Positions 47,626-59,395 of a DNA stretch of 64,000 nt are shown here, in pieces (within the stretch, counting starts at the first letter, position 1; the number at the start of each line of letters is the position of its first letter). Source of the stretch: Balaenoptera acutorostrata (lineage: Eukaryota; Chordata; Mammalia; Artiodactyla; Balaenopteridae); the NCBI RefSeq assembly GCF_949987535.1, contig NC_080065.1, forward strand, positions 42,881,239 to 42,945,238. The letters are read 5' to 3'. The position numbers were made by a program, and so were the translations under genes. A model generated the notes under the pieces. The model saw only the letters and a list, made by a program, of their open reading frames with translations, was not told where the DNA came from and did not search any database.

Positions 47626-49283
47626 CAGTGAATGAATGTATGGCTTACTTACAATTTCTTGATATTTGTTTGTATATCATTCAAACTATTGCTCACATCT
47701 TTCTTGAAACTCTCTGTTTTACTTTACAAAAAAGTACAGTATCTCATTCTTTCTGAGATTCTTTTTCAGTCTGCTTGCCAGTTCTTTTCCTTTTCTTAAA
47801 TGTACATGATCTCCAAACTTCTCTCTCCATCTATCCTCTCTGTCCTTTCCATCTTCCCTTGGCTTCCTCAAAGATCTAATCCAGTGTTACCATGTCAGCT
47901 CTCATGTGGTCTCTATCTTGCCTTTGTTCTGGGAGCTCGGGCAATAGCGTTGGCCATATCTTCTTACCACCTGCTAATTGCAATATATTCAGAACAAAAT
48001 TAATGGTAATTAACATTTGACTGTACAATTCTATTTTTGTGAAATTATAACTATCAGTAAGGATATAGTTAAAAATGTGAATACAGTTAGACTTTCTAAT
48101 ATAATTTTTAAAATGCTGGAAACAATAACCAAATTGCTCTAAAACAGAAAATGAAATATGTATACTCTGTTACTTCTAGGCAACTGAATATGGTACAGCT
48201 ATTAAAAATGTGGTATTCTAAAGTGAATTAACTGAATTAAAATTGTATTCCAAATATGTTATTAAAAGTAAACAAAAAAGATTCAATAAAACGGATACCT
48301 GGTATAGTCCTTTTTTGAATAAAATATGGAAATAGTTATATCACCTTCCACATTAATCTCCATTAACAATGTATACTAGTAAAGTAATGCAATTATGTCT
48401 CATTTCATCTTAATTTGCTCATTTATTATTTCTAAGTTTTCTTCAAAGTCCATACATATGCATGTATGTAGACACACAGGTAAACAATAAAATATTTTAA
48501 AATAAATCATGTTCAATGGCATTCCCTTTCTGCAAGAGAGAAAACAATTTTACTAGGGATAACACCTGAATTTTATGGACAAATTCTCAAACAGCCTACT
48601 CAGGAAACAAAGAAGAAATTGAATTTTGTTAAGAGCACACACAAAAAATTCAGAGAACATATACTGCTTTTTATCTCCTTAATTTAATTTGGAGTTTTGT
48701 ATACTGAATTGGCATTGCATTTAGATCAACTGAGGTTCTGCCGCCTTATACTAGAAGAATATATACTTTCTATGAGTAGGTTGTAGAGGTTCAAGCTGTG
48801 GACAGCGTGAGAGGCTGAGTAATGGCATGAAAAGGAGACAAGAAGATTGGGAACATTCATTTTAGGCCAAGGGAATTATATGTAAAAGGACAACACCATG
48901 GAGTGATTCTGACAATAGAATTAGTTAACTTTAGCTGAAATATAAGCTTCAAAAGGCTATAATGAAAACTAAAGTAAACATAAAACTAAATAAAACACGT
49001 TTGAAAAGCTTCTGAAGACTGTCAAAATCATCCCATACCAATAATTTACAACATACTCTATAGAGTGTACAAGGATGTAGAATGAGACTGTTTTCTTTGC
49101 CACTGAATTAGGTAAACCTAAAGCTGAAAGTAGGAGGTACTAAGTTTTCCACATTACAAATGAAGTTATAGTTGAGAGAAAAAAGTTCCAGCTAAGGTTT
49201 ACTAAGAGGCAACAGAAATCAGACTTATTGCCATCAGCTACCGCCCAAACATTTACTCAAGTCTACATTTAAAACAAACAAAC

Positions 49284-49589
49284 GGGGCTTCCCTGGTGGC
49301 GCAGTGGTTGAGGGTCTGCCTGCCGATGCAGGGGACGCGGGTTCGGGCCCTGGTCTGGGAGGATCCCGCATGCCGCGGAGCAACTGGGCCCGTGAGCTAC
49401 AACTGCTGAGCCTGCGCGTCTGGAGCCTGTGCTCCGCAGCGGGAGAGGCCACGATGGTGAGAGGCCCGCGCACCGTGATGGAGAGCTGCCCCCGCTTGCC
49501 ACAACTAGGGAAAGCCCTCGCACAGAAACGAAGACCCAACACAGCCAAAAAAATAAAATAAAATAAAATAAAATAATTAATTAATTAAA
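49284..49589 (+). mobile_element. Odontocete-type CHR SINE
   Basis: It has the head GGGGCTTCCCTGGTGGCGCAG and the 'GCGTCTGGAGCCTGTGCTCCGC' body, then an AAATA-repeat tail. AAAACAAACAAAC occurs on both sides (from 49,271 and near 49,588) and can serve as a TSD, though it is low-complexity. Box B reads GGTTCGGGCCC. Confidence 0.92.
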
Positions 49590-49599
49590 AACAAACAAA

Positions 49600-50639
49600 C
49601 AAACAAACGAACAAACAAGCACCATAGTAGGAGAGAGAGAGCTGAAAGTAATAGGCCTTGTGAGGAATGCCTTATTTGAGAGGCTTTCACCACCTCTAAG
49701 CAAAGAGGTCAGAGAGACCTGCATAAAATCATGCAAAGAAGTTGTCTGACTACACTAATGGGAGACTGGATTCTTGTTGAATCTATAATCCCATCAGGTG
49801 GTTTTACTCTTGTAAAATGTGTTGACAGAATCCTTAGGGACCTTTCACAAGATCTTCCTAACTTGGGGGCAAAAGTGAACAGAGATGATGGTGCTTGCCT
49901 CTGTTTGAGATTTCTGAAGGTAGGAGCCATAAAGAAATAGCCTCAGTTAGCAAGTTAAAAAGAGATCAGGCAGTTGTGGGCCTGATTACTTAAAGTTTAT
50001 TGATTTAAATGTTAATCACATTTTTTAAAGTGCCACCACAGCAACACCTAGACTAGTGTTTGATGAAATAATCGGGCACCATAGCCTGGCCAAGTTAATA
50101 CATAAATTTAACCATTACAAACCACCTCTAGACAACTTGATATCCACACACATCCCCTGAAACCATACTTAATATCTAAATCAAGATAATAATAAGGTCA
50201 TACTTCCACCTAACATGATACAACTATCCTCATGCAAGTGAAAATTCACCAACCCTCTCCCCAGAAGAGAAGGCAAAGTCCTTGGGTGATGTTAATTCTT
50301 TTCCTTGATATACTGTAACCTGAATATTGTGATATAAAGTTAACAATAATTAGAAGCTATGATGTAAAGTTAATGCATCTTATGTTATATGATAAAGGGT
50401 TAAGAGAGAAAAGAAAATATAGATATTTGTTATACACAAACACACACACTCAAAACAAAATAAGGAAGATATGCTCATGACAGTTACAGTCCTTGTTTCT
50501 CTAACTAGTCACACAGTTGTAGCTGATATTTGTAACTACCTTCCACTACCCATGCTGTATTTCTTTTGTCTTCAGCACACCACCTACAAAAAGGAGTAAC
50601 ATAGATGTAATGGGGATACTATACATAAAAGAAAGAAAA
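49600..50639. other. Unannotated stretch, partly repeat-like
   Basis: I identify no gene. The block around 50,030-50,120 ('CAACACCTAGACTAGTGTTTGATG', 'GCCTGGCCAAGTTAATACATAAATTTAACC') is familiar from old interspersed repeats, possibly MaLR-related, but I cannot name it. Confidence 0.4.
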
Positions 50640-51179
50640 AAAAGAACAGAACAAATATTTGAAATAATAATGACTAAGAATTTGCCTGACTTAATGTCAG
50701 ATACCAAACTACAGATCCAGGAAATGCAGAGAACATCAAGCAGGAAAAAAAAAAAAAAAAAGAAACCTAGGCATATCATATTCTAACTTCAGAAATCAAA
50801 GATAAAGAAAAAATTCTGAAAGAATTTAGAGAAAAAAAACCAACACCTTCTCTATAAAGCAACAAGGTAAAACTATATCTGACTTCTCATAGAGCATGCA
50901 AGTGAGAAAAGAGTGAAGTGAAATATTTAAAGTGTTGAGAGAAAACCCCACCAACCTAGAATTCTGTACCCTGAAAAATTATCTTCAGAAGTGAAGGAAA
51001 AATAAAGACTTTCTTAGACAAACAAAAATTGAGGCAATTTGTTGCCAGTAGATCTACCTTATAAAAAATCTCAAAAAAAAGTTCCTTAGAGAGAAGGATA
51101 ATGATATAGGTCAGAAATTTGGATCTACATAAAGAAACAAAGAACATCAGAGAAGGAATAAGTGAAGGTAAAATAAACA

Positions 51180-51182
51180 CTT

Positions 51183-51213
<31 letters not shown>

Positions 51214-51216
51214 TTC
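51180..51216. repeat. (TTTA)n microsatellite
   Basis: About nine TTTA units expanded within the inter-ORF sequence of the old L1M. Confidence 0.92.
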
Positions 51217-53018
51217 TTAATTGCTCTAACAGATAACAGGTTGTTCAAAATAATACTAGCAGAAATGTATTTATATACATTTATGTATAAGTGAAATGAA
51301 TGACAGCAGTGATAAAAGGGAAATGATGGAAGAATTAGGGTTATTTTGTTACTGTAGGCACTTGCATTACATGTGTTATAGTCTTATTTGAAAGTGGACT
51401 TGAATTAGTTGTAAATGTATATTGTAAACAAGTCTATATAAGAAAAATTACAAAACTCTGATGAAAGAAATCAAAGAAGAATTAAATAAATGGAGAGCTA
51501 GTCCATGTTCATTTTGACTCAATATCATCAAAATGTCAGGTTTTTCCAACTTGATCTGTAGATTCAATACAATTTCAACAAAAATCCCAGCAAGTTATTC
51601 TGTGGACATTGACAAACTGATTCTAAAGTTTATATGAAGAGACAAAAACCCAGAATATTCAACACAATATTGAAGATTAATGTTGAAGGAATGACACTAT
51701 TCAACTTCAAGACCTACTATATAGCTACGGTAATCAAAACAGTGTGGTATTGGTGATAGAATAGGCAAATAGATCAATGGAATAGACCCACACAGATATA
51801 GTCAACTGATCTTTGACGAAGGAGCAAAGGCAGTACAATGGAGAAGAGACAGTCTTTTCAACCAGTGGTGTTTGAACAACTGTACATCCACATGTTTAAA
51901 AAATAAACCTAGACAGAGATCTTGCACCTTTCACACACACAAAAAAAAACCCCTAAAAATCAATAACAGACCTATGTAAATTCAAAACAACAAAACTTTT
52001 ATAAGATTACATGGGAGAAATGTAGATGACCTTGAGTTTGGCAATGACTTTTTAGATACAACACCAAAAGCACAATCTATAAAAAAGAGATTTGACACAG
52101 TGGACTTCATGAAAATTAAAAGTTTCTGCTCTGCAAAAGATACTGTTAAGAGAATGAAAATACTAGCCACATACTGGGAGAAAATTGTTGCAAAGACATA
52201 TCTTATAAGATACTGTTATTTGAAATATACAAAGAACTCTTAAAATTCAAAAGTAAAAAAGAAGCAATTCAAGTAAAAAATGGGCCAAAGCATATGAAAA
52301 GATGCTCTACATCATATATCATCAGGGAAATGCAAATTAAGATAACAGTGAGATAGGATTACATTCCTATTAGAATGGTCAAAATCTAGAACTCTGACAA
52401 CACCAAATGTTAGCAAGGGTATGAAGCAATAGTAACTCTCATTCGTTGCTGGTAGGAATGTAAAATGGTGTAACACTCTTGTAAGAGCATTTGGTGGTTT
52501 CTTACAAAACTAAACACACTGAAAGTATGATCCAGAAATGACACTTTTTAGTATTTACCCAAAGGAGTTGAAACTTACCCACACAAAAACCTGTACATGG
52601 ATATTTATAGCACCTTTATTCATAATTGACAAAACTAGGAAGCAACCAAGATGTCTTTCCCCAGGTAAGTGCATAAATAAACTCTGGTACAGCCAGCCAA
52701 TGGAATATCATTCATCTCTAAAAAGAAATGAGTTATAAAGTTATGCATAGACATGGAGGAAACTTAAATGCAGATTACCAAGTAAAAGAAGCCAGTCTGA
52801 CAAGGCTACATACTGTATGATTCCAGCTATATGACCTTCCGGCAAAAGCAAATTTATGAAGAGAGTGAAAGAACAATGATTGCCAGGGGTTAGAGGGGAG
52901 AGGGAGATGAATATGTGGAACACACAGGATATTCAGGGCAATGAAACTATTCTATATGGTACTATAATGGTGATTACATGTATATACATTTGTCCAAACC
53001 CATAGAATTAACAACATC

Positions 53019-53031
53019 AAGAGTGAACCCT
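53019..53031 (+). repeat. Left TSD of the composite L1
   Basis: AAGAGTGAACCCT, repeated at 61,388-61,400. Both copies are host L1M sequence: with one copy removed, the L1M reads continuously into AATGTAAATTGTGGACTTTG. Confidence 0.95.
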
Positions 53032-54000
53032 GGAGATTAACCAAGACAACGGAGTAGAAGGACGTGCTCTCACTCCCTCTTGCGAGAGCACCAGAATCAC
53101 AACTGGCTGCTGGACAATCACTGACAGGAAGACCCTGGACTTCACCAAGGAGGATACCCCACGTCCAAGGACAGAGGAGAAGCCACAGTGAGACGGTAGG
53201 AGGGGCGCAATCAGAGTAAAATCAAATCCCATAACTGCTGGGTGGGTGACTCACAGACTGGCGAACACTTATACCACAGAAGTCCACCCACTGGAGTGAA
53301 GGTTCTGAGCCCCACGTCAGGCTTCCCAACCTGGGGGTCCGGCAAAGGGAGGAGGAATTCCTAGAGAATCAGACTTTGAAGTCTAGTGGGAATTGATTGC
53401 AGGACTGTGACAGGACTGGGGGAAACAGAGACCCCACTCTTGGAGGGCACACACAAAGTAATGTGTGCATCGGGACCCAGGGGAAGGAGCAGTGACCCTG
53501 GGGGAGACTGAACCAGACGTACCTGCTGGTGTTGGGGGGTCTCCTGCAGAGGCGAGTGGTGGCTCTGTTTCACCGTGGGGATAAGGACACTGGCAGCAGA
53601 GGTCCTGGGAAGTTCTCCTTGGCGTGAGCCCTCCCAGAGTCTGCCATTAACCCCACCAAAGAGCACGGGTAGGCTCCAGTGTTGGGTTGCCTCAGGCAAA
53701 ACAACCAACAGGGAGGGAACCCAGCCCCACCCATCAACAGTCAAGTGGATTAAGGTTTTACTGAGCTCTGATCGCCACAGCAACAGGGAGGGAACCCAGC
53801 TCCACCCATCAACAGTCAAGTGGATTAAGGTTTTACTGAGCTCTGACCGCCACAGCAACAGTCAGCTCTACCCACCACCAGAGCCTCCCATCAAGCCTCT
53901 TAGATAGCCTCAACCACCAGAGGGCAGACAACAGAAGCAAGAAAAACTACAATCCTGCAGCCTGTGGACCAAAAACCACAGTTACAGAAAGACAGAGAAG
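53032..54000 (+). promoter_or_regulatory. L1 5' UTR with a 75-bp tandem duplication
   Basis: It is homologous throughout to the 5' UTR at 6,970-7,874. An internal segment starting CAACAGGGAGGGAACCCAG is present twice in direct tandem at 53,706-53,780 and 53,781-53,855, with about three differences between copies. The 6.97-kb copy has one version. L1 5' UTRs hold Pol II promoters, and in mouse they are built of tandem monomers, so copy number here may affect promoter strength (inference). Confidence 0.85.
53706..53855 (+). repeat. 75-bp tandem duplication, two units
   Basis: Units at 53,706-53,780 and 53,781-53,855. Because 75 is a multiple of three, the antisense frame at 53,361-53,858 stays open across both and shows a repeated 25-residue module containing SELSKTLIHLTVDGW. 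Confidence 0.93.
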
Positions 54001-54906
54001 ATGAAAAGGCAGAGGGCTATGTACCAGATGAAGGAACAAGGAAAAACCCCAGAAAAACAACTAAATGAAGTGGAGATAGGCAACCTTCCAGAAAAAGAAT
54101 TCAGAATAATGATAGTGAAGATGATCCAGGACCTCGGAATAAGAATGGAGGCAAAGATTGAGAAGATGCAAGAAATGATTAACAAAGACCTAGAAGAATT
54201 AAAGAACAAACAAACAGAGATGACCAATACAATAACTGAAATGAAAACGACACTAGAAGGAATCAATAGCAGAATAACTGAGGCAGAAGAACGGATAAGT
54301 GACCTGGAAGACAGAATGGTGGAATTCACTGCTGCGGAACAGACTAAAGAAAAAAGAATAAAAAGAAATGAAGACAGCCTAAGAGACCTCTGGGACAGCA
54401 TTAAACGCAACAACATTCGCATTATAGGGGTCCCAGAAGGAGAAGAGAGAGAGAAAGGTCCAGAGAAAATATTTGAAGAGATTATAGTCGAAAACTTCCC
54501 TAACATGGGAAAGGAAATAGCCACCCAAATCCAGGAAGCGCAGAGAGTCCCATACAGATTAAACCCAAGGAGAAATACGCCGAGACACATAGTAATCAAA
54601 GTGGCAAAAATTAAAGACAAAGAAAAATTACTGAAAGCAGCAAGGGTAAAACGACAAATAGCATACAAGGGAACTCCCATAAGGTTAACAGCTGATTTCT
54701 CAGCAGAAACTCTGCAAGCCAGAAGGGAGTGGCATGAAATACTTAAAGTGATGAAAGGGAAGAACCTACAACCAAGATTACTCTACCCAGCAAGGATCTC
54801 ATTTAGATTTGATGGAGAAATCAAAAGCTTTACAGACAAGCAAAAGCTAAGAGAATTCAGCACCACCAAACCAGCTCTACAACAAATGCTAAAGGAACTT
54901 CTCTAA
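54001..54906 (+). CDS. L1 ORF1p, intact (RNA-binding chaperone)
   Basis: ORF1p binds L1 RNA in cis, trimerises and acts as a nucleic-acid chaperone in the L1 RNP. The frame is open for 301 codons with no lesion. A short N-terminal tail (about 1-45) precedes a predicted coiled coil (about 45-125, heptad-rich, with [19 protein letters not shown] and [15 protein letters not shown]). An RRM-like domain follows (about 138-218; [26 protein letters not shown]) and then the C-terminal domain (about 219-301; [18 protein letters not shown], the ARREW motif at 240-244, [14 protein letters not shown] at the end). Human ORF1p is 338 residues and the difference is mainly N-terminal and coiled coil. The start is fixed by alignment to the relic at 7,875. 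ORF2 follows after 58 bp. The sequence looks translatable, and expression is not shown. Confidence 0.95.
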   Translation: MKRQRAMYQMKEQGKTPEKQLNEVEIGNLPEKEFRIMIVKMIQDLGIRMEAKIEKMQEMINKDLEELKNKQTEMTNTITEMKTTLEGINSRITEAEERISDLEDRMVEFTAAEQTKEKRIKRNEDSLRDLWDSIKRNNIRIIGVPEGEEREKGPEKIFEEIIVENFPNMGKEIATQIQEAQRVPYRLNPRRNTPRHIVIKVAKIKDKEKLLKAARVKRQIAYKGTPIRLTADFSAETLQARREWHEILKVMKGKNLQPRLLYPARISFRFDGEIKSFTDKQKLREFSTTKPALQQMLKELL

Positions 54907-54964
54907 GTGGGAAACACAAGAGAAGAAAAGGACCTACAAAAACAAACCCAAAACAATTAAGAAA

Positions 54965-57900
54965 ATGGTCATAGGAACATACATATCGATAATTACCTTA
55001 AACGTGAATGGATTAAATGCCCCAACCAAAAGACATAGACTGGCTGAATGGATACAAAAACAAGACCCATATATATGCTGTCTACAAGAGACCCACTTCA
55101 GACCTAGGGACACATACAGACTGAAAGTGAGGGGATGGAAAAAGATATTCCATGCAAATGGAAATCAAAAGAAAGCTGGAGTAGCTATACTCATATCAGA
55201 TAAAATAGACTTTAAAATAAAGCATGTTACAAGAGACAAGGAAGGACACTACATAATGATCCAGGGATCAATCCAAGAAGAAGATGTAACAATTATAAAT
55301 ATATATGCACCCAACATAGGAGCACCTCAATACATAAGGCAACTGCTAACAGCTATAAAAGAGGAAATCGACAGTAACACAATAATAGTGGGGGACTTTA
55401 ACACCTCACTTACACCAAGGGACAGATCATCCAAAATGAAAATAAATAAGGAAACAGAAGCTTTAAATGACACAATAGACCAGATAGATTTAATTGATAT
55501 ATATAGGACATTCCATCCAAAAACGGCAGATTACACGTTCTTCTCAAGTGCACACGGAACATTCTCCAGGATAGATCACATCTTGGGTCACAAATCAAGC
55601 CTCAGTAAATTTAAGAAAATTGAAATCATATCAAGCATCTTTTCTGACCACAACGCTATGAGATTAGAAATGAATTACAGGGAAAAAAACGTAAAAAAGA
55701 CAAACACATGGAGGCTAAACAATACGTTACTAAATAACCAAGAGATCACTGAAGAAATCAAACAGGAAATCAAAAAATACCTAGAGACAAATGACAATGA
55801 AAACACGACGACCCAAAACCTATGGGATGCAGCAAAAGCGGTTCTAAGAGGGAAGTTTATAGCTATACAAGCCTACCTAAAGAAACAAGAAAAATCTCAA
55901 GTAAACAATCTAACCTTACACCTAAAGAAACTAGAGAAAGAAGAACAAACAAAACCCAAAGTTAGCAGAAGGAAAGAAATCATAAAGATCAGAGCAGAAA
56001 TAAATGAAATAGAAACAAAGAAAACAATAGCAAAGATCAATAAAACTAAAAGTTGGTTCTTTGAGAAGATAAACAAAATTGATAAGCCATTAGCCAGACT
56101 CATCAAGAAAAAGAGGGAGAGGACTCAAATCAATAAAATCAGAAATGAAAAAGGAGAAGTTACAACAGACACCGCAGAAATACAAAACATCCTAAGAGAC
56201 TACTACAAGCAACTTTATGCCAATAAAATGGACAACCTGGAAGAAATGGACAAGTTCTTAGAAAGGTATAACCTTCCAAGACTGAATCAGGAAGAAACAG
56301 AAAATATCAACAGACCAATCACAAGTAATGAAATTGAAACTGTGATTAAAAATCTTCCAACAAACAAAAGTCCAGGACCAGATGGCTTCACAGGTGAATT
56401 CTATCAAACATTTAGAGAAGAGCTAACACCCATCCTTCTCAAACTCTTCCAAAAAATTGCAGAGGAAGGAACTCTCCCAAACTCATTCTATGAGGCCACC
56501 ATCACCCTGATACCAAAACCAGACAAAGACACTACAAAAAAAGAAAATTACAGACCAATATCACTGATGAATATAGATGCAAAAATCCTCAACAAAATAC
56601 TAGCAAACAGAATCCAACAACACATTAAAAGGATCATACACCACGATCAAGTGGGATTTATCCCAGGGATGCAAGGATTCTTCAATATACGCAAATCAAT
56701 CAATGTGATACACCATATTAACAAATTGAAGAATAAAAACCATATGATCATCTCAATAGATGCAGAAAAAGCTTTTGACAAAATTCAACACCCATTTCTG
56801 ATAAAAACTCTCCAGAAAGTGGGCATAGAGGGAACCTACCTCAACATAATAAAGGCCATATATGACAAACCCACAGCAAACATCATTCTCAATGGTGAAA
56901 AACTGAAAGCATTTCCTCTAAGATCAGGAACGAGACAAGGATGTCCACTCTCACCACTATTATTCAACATAGTTCTGGAAGTCCTAGCCACGGCAATCAG
57001 AGAAGAAAAAGAAATAAAAGGAATACAAATTGGAAAAGAAGAAGTAAAACTGTCACTGTTTGCGGATGACATGATACTATACATAGAGAATCCTAAAACT
57101 GCCACCAGAAAACTGCTAGAGCTAATTAATGAATATGGTAAAGTTGCAGGTTACAAAATGAATGCACAGAAATCTCTTGCATTCCTATACACTAATGATG
57201 AAAAATCTGAAAGAGAAATTATGGAAACACTCCCATTTACCATTGCAACAAAAAGAATAAAATACCTAGGAATAAACCTACCTAGGGAGACAAAAGACCT
57301 GTATGCAGAAAACTATAAGACACTGATGAAAGAAATTAAAGATGATACCAACAGATGGAGAGATATACCATGTTCTTGGATTGGAAGAATCAACATTGTG
57401 AAAATGAGTATACTACCCAAAGCAATCTACAGATTCATTGCAATCCCTATCAAATTACCAATGGCATTTTTTACGGAGCTAGAACAAATCATCTTAAAAT
57501 TTGTATGGAGACACAAAAGACCCCGAATAGCCAAAGCAGTCTTGAGGCAAAAAAATGGAGCTGGAGGAATCAGACTCCCTGACTTCAGACTATACTACAA
57601 AGCTACAGTAATCAAGACAATATGGTACTGGCACAAAAACAGAAACATAGATCAATGGAACAAGATAGAAAGCCCAGAGATTAACCCACGCACCTATGGT
57701 CAACTAATCTATGACAAAGGAGGCAAAGATATACAATGGAGAAAAGACAGTCTCTTCAATAAGTGGTGCTGGGAAAACTGGACAGCCACATGTAAAAGAA
57801 TGAAATTAGAATACTCCCTAACACCATACACAAAAATAAACTCAAAATGGATTAGAGACCTAAATATAAGACTGGCCACTATAAAACTTAGAGGAAAACA

Positions 57901-58781
57901 TAGGAAGAACACTCTTTGACATAAATCACAGCAAGATCTTTTTCGATCCACCTCCTAGAGTAATGGAAATAAAAACAAAAATAAACAAGTGGGACCTAAT
58001 GAAACTTCAAAGCTTTTGCACAGCAAAGGAAACCATCAAGAAGACGAAAAGACAACCCTCAGAATGGGAGAAAATATTTGCAAATGAATCAACGGACAAA
58101 GGATTAATCTCCAAAATATATAAACAGCTCATTCAGCTCAATATCAAAGAAACAAACACCCCAATCCAAAAATGGGCAGAAGACCTACATAGACATTTCT
58201 CCAAAGAAGACATACAGACGGCCACGAAGCACATGAAAAGATGCTCAACATCACTAATTATTAGAGAAATGCAAATCAAAACTACAATGAGGTATCACCT
58301 CACTCCTGTTAGAATGGGCATCATCAGAAAATCTACAAACAACAAATGCTGGAGAGGGTGTGGAGAAAAGGGAACCCTCTTGCACTGTTGGTGGGAATGT
58401 AAATTGATACAGCCACTATGGAGAACAATATGGAGGTTCCTTAAAAAACTAAAAATAGAATTACCATATGACCCAGCAATCCCACTACTGGGCATATACC
58501 CAGAGAAAACCGTAACTCAAAAAGACACGTGCACCCGAATGTTCATTGCAGCACTATTTACAATAGCCAGGTCATGGAAGCAACCTAAATGCCCATCGAC
58601 AGACGAATGGATAAAGAAGTTGTGGTACATATATACAATGGAATATTACTCAGCCATAAAAAGGAACGAAATTGAGTCATTTGTTGAGAAGTGGATGGAT
58701 CTAGAGACTGTCATACAGAGTGAAGTAAGTCAGAAAGAGAAAAACAAGTATCGTATATTAATGCATGTATGTGGAACCTAG
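54965..58781 (+). pseudogene. L1 ORF2p with one apparent 2-bp deletion
   Basis: ORF2p is the endonuclease/reverse transcriptase that drives target-primed reverse transcription. From ATG 54,965 the frame is open for 984 codons, to a TGA at 57,917-57,919. Endonuclease residues are present: N13, E42 (LQETHF), D144 (VGDFN), D204/H205 and D228/H229 (SDH). The RT domain (about 440-775) has [43 protein letters not shown] and the catalytic FADDM (D701, D702). Near 57,888 it reads ACTTAGAGG where related copies (11,755 and 32,600) have ACTCYTAGAGG, a 2-bp loss. The remaining frame to 58,781 has no stop and carries the Cys-rich [18 protein letters not shown] motif. Apart from this lesion it would be about 1,272 residues (human 1,275). 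As read, the protein loses its C-terminal quarter. Confidence 0.93.
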
Positions 58782-58985
58782 AAAAATGGTACAGATGAGC
58801 CAGTTTGCAGGGCAGAAGTTGAGACACAGATGTAGAGAATGGACATATGGACACCAAGGGGGGAAAACTGCGATGAGGTGGGGATGGTGGTGTGCTGAAT
58901 TGGGCGATTGGGATTGACATGTATACACTGATGTGTATAAAACTGATGCCTAATAAGAACCTGCAGTATAAAAAAACAAACAAAA
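58782..58985 (+). other. L1 3' UTR proper
   Basis: It parallels 12,641-12,830 of the older copy, including 'GTAGAGAATGGACATATGGACACCAAGG' and 'TAATAAGAACCTGCAGTATAAAA'. The older copy has AATAAA at this point (TATAATAAAAC). This copy does not, so its own polyadenylation signal looks weak. Confidence 0.8.
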
Positions 58986-59011
58986 CAACTAACACTAAAC
59001 TTTCATTGGGT

Positions 59012-59395
59012 TATTTGTATGGAAATATGTTAATATAAATGTTTCAGACATTACATGAAATTTCTAAAAATCTTATATTTGTATTTGTATGGAAATATGT
59101 TAATATAAATGTTTCAGACATTACATGAAATTTCTAAAAATCTTATATTTGTATTTGTATGGAAATATGTATGGAAATATGTTAATATAAATGTTTCAGA
59201 CATTACATGAAATTTCTAAAAATCTTATATTTGTATTTGTATGGAAATATGTATGGAAATATGTTAATATAAATGTTTCAGACATTACATGAAATTTCTA
59301 AAAATCTTATATTTGTATTTGTATGGAAATATGTATGGAAATATGTTAATATAAATGTTTCAGACATTACAGGAAACGTCTAAAAATCTTATATG
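59012..59395 (+). repeat. 70/82-bp minisatellite, five units
   Basis: A nearly identical unit containing GTTAATATAAATGTTTCAG starts at about 59,029, 59,099, 59,181, 59,263 and 59,345, giving spacings of 70, 82, 82 and 82 bp. The longer units carry an extra 12-bp ATGGAAATATGT. The last unit has changes (ACAGGAAACGTC). The near-identity implies recent expansion. There are no unique spacers, so it is not a CRISPR array. Confidence 0.95.

Larger units (their letters stand above)
36240..49270. other. 13-kb repeat-poor, gene-free block
   Basis: Apart from the old relics listed separately (L2, MIR, MER5A) and simple repeats, I recognise no CHR SINE, no young L1 and no gene here, while the rest of the window has about one young insertion every 3-4 kb. 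Open frames are all under about 100 codons with no family features. Several AT-rich, homeodomain-motif-bearing stretches (for example 38,090-38,330, 39,830-39,930, 42,200-42,450) could be conserved regulatory DNA. Confidence 0.55.
50640..53031 (+). mobile_element. Old L1M element, left part, with internal deletion
   Basis: It has a late ORF1 region ('GTGAAATATTTAAAGTGTTGAGAGAAAAC', 'CTAGAATTCTGTACCCTG') and inter-ORF sequence, then a jump near 51,437 straight to late ORF2 ('CTCTGATGAAAGAAATCAAAGAAGAA'), so over 2 kb of ORF2 is missing. ORF2 C-terminal and 3' sequence continues to 53,031, where the young L1 interrupts it. It resumes at 61,401. No frame is functional. Confidence 0.8.

Noticed and set aside
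49731..49940. Opposed 69- and 73-codon frames, considered as a small exon
   Set aside because: I recognise no protein family, and no splice-site or start context is evident. It is listed as unannotated.
53361..53858. 165-codon antisense open frame in the L1 5' UTR, considered as an ORF0-like gene
   Set aside because: Its length depends on the 75-bp tandem duplication, it has no resemblance I can name to primate ORF0, and no evidence of translation is visible.
59012..59395. Regular repeats considered as a CRISPR-like array
   Set aside because: The units are contiguous with no unique spacers, and the genome is mammalian. It is a minisatellite.
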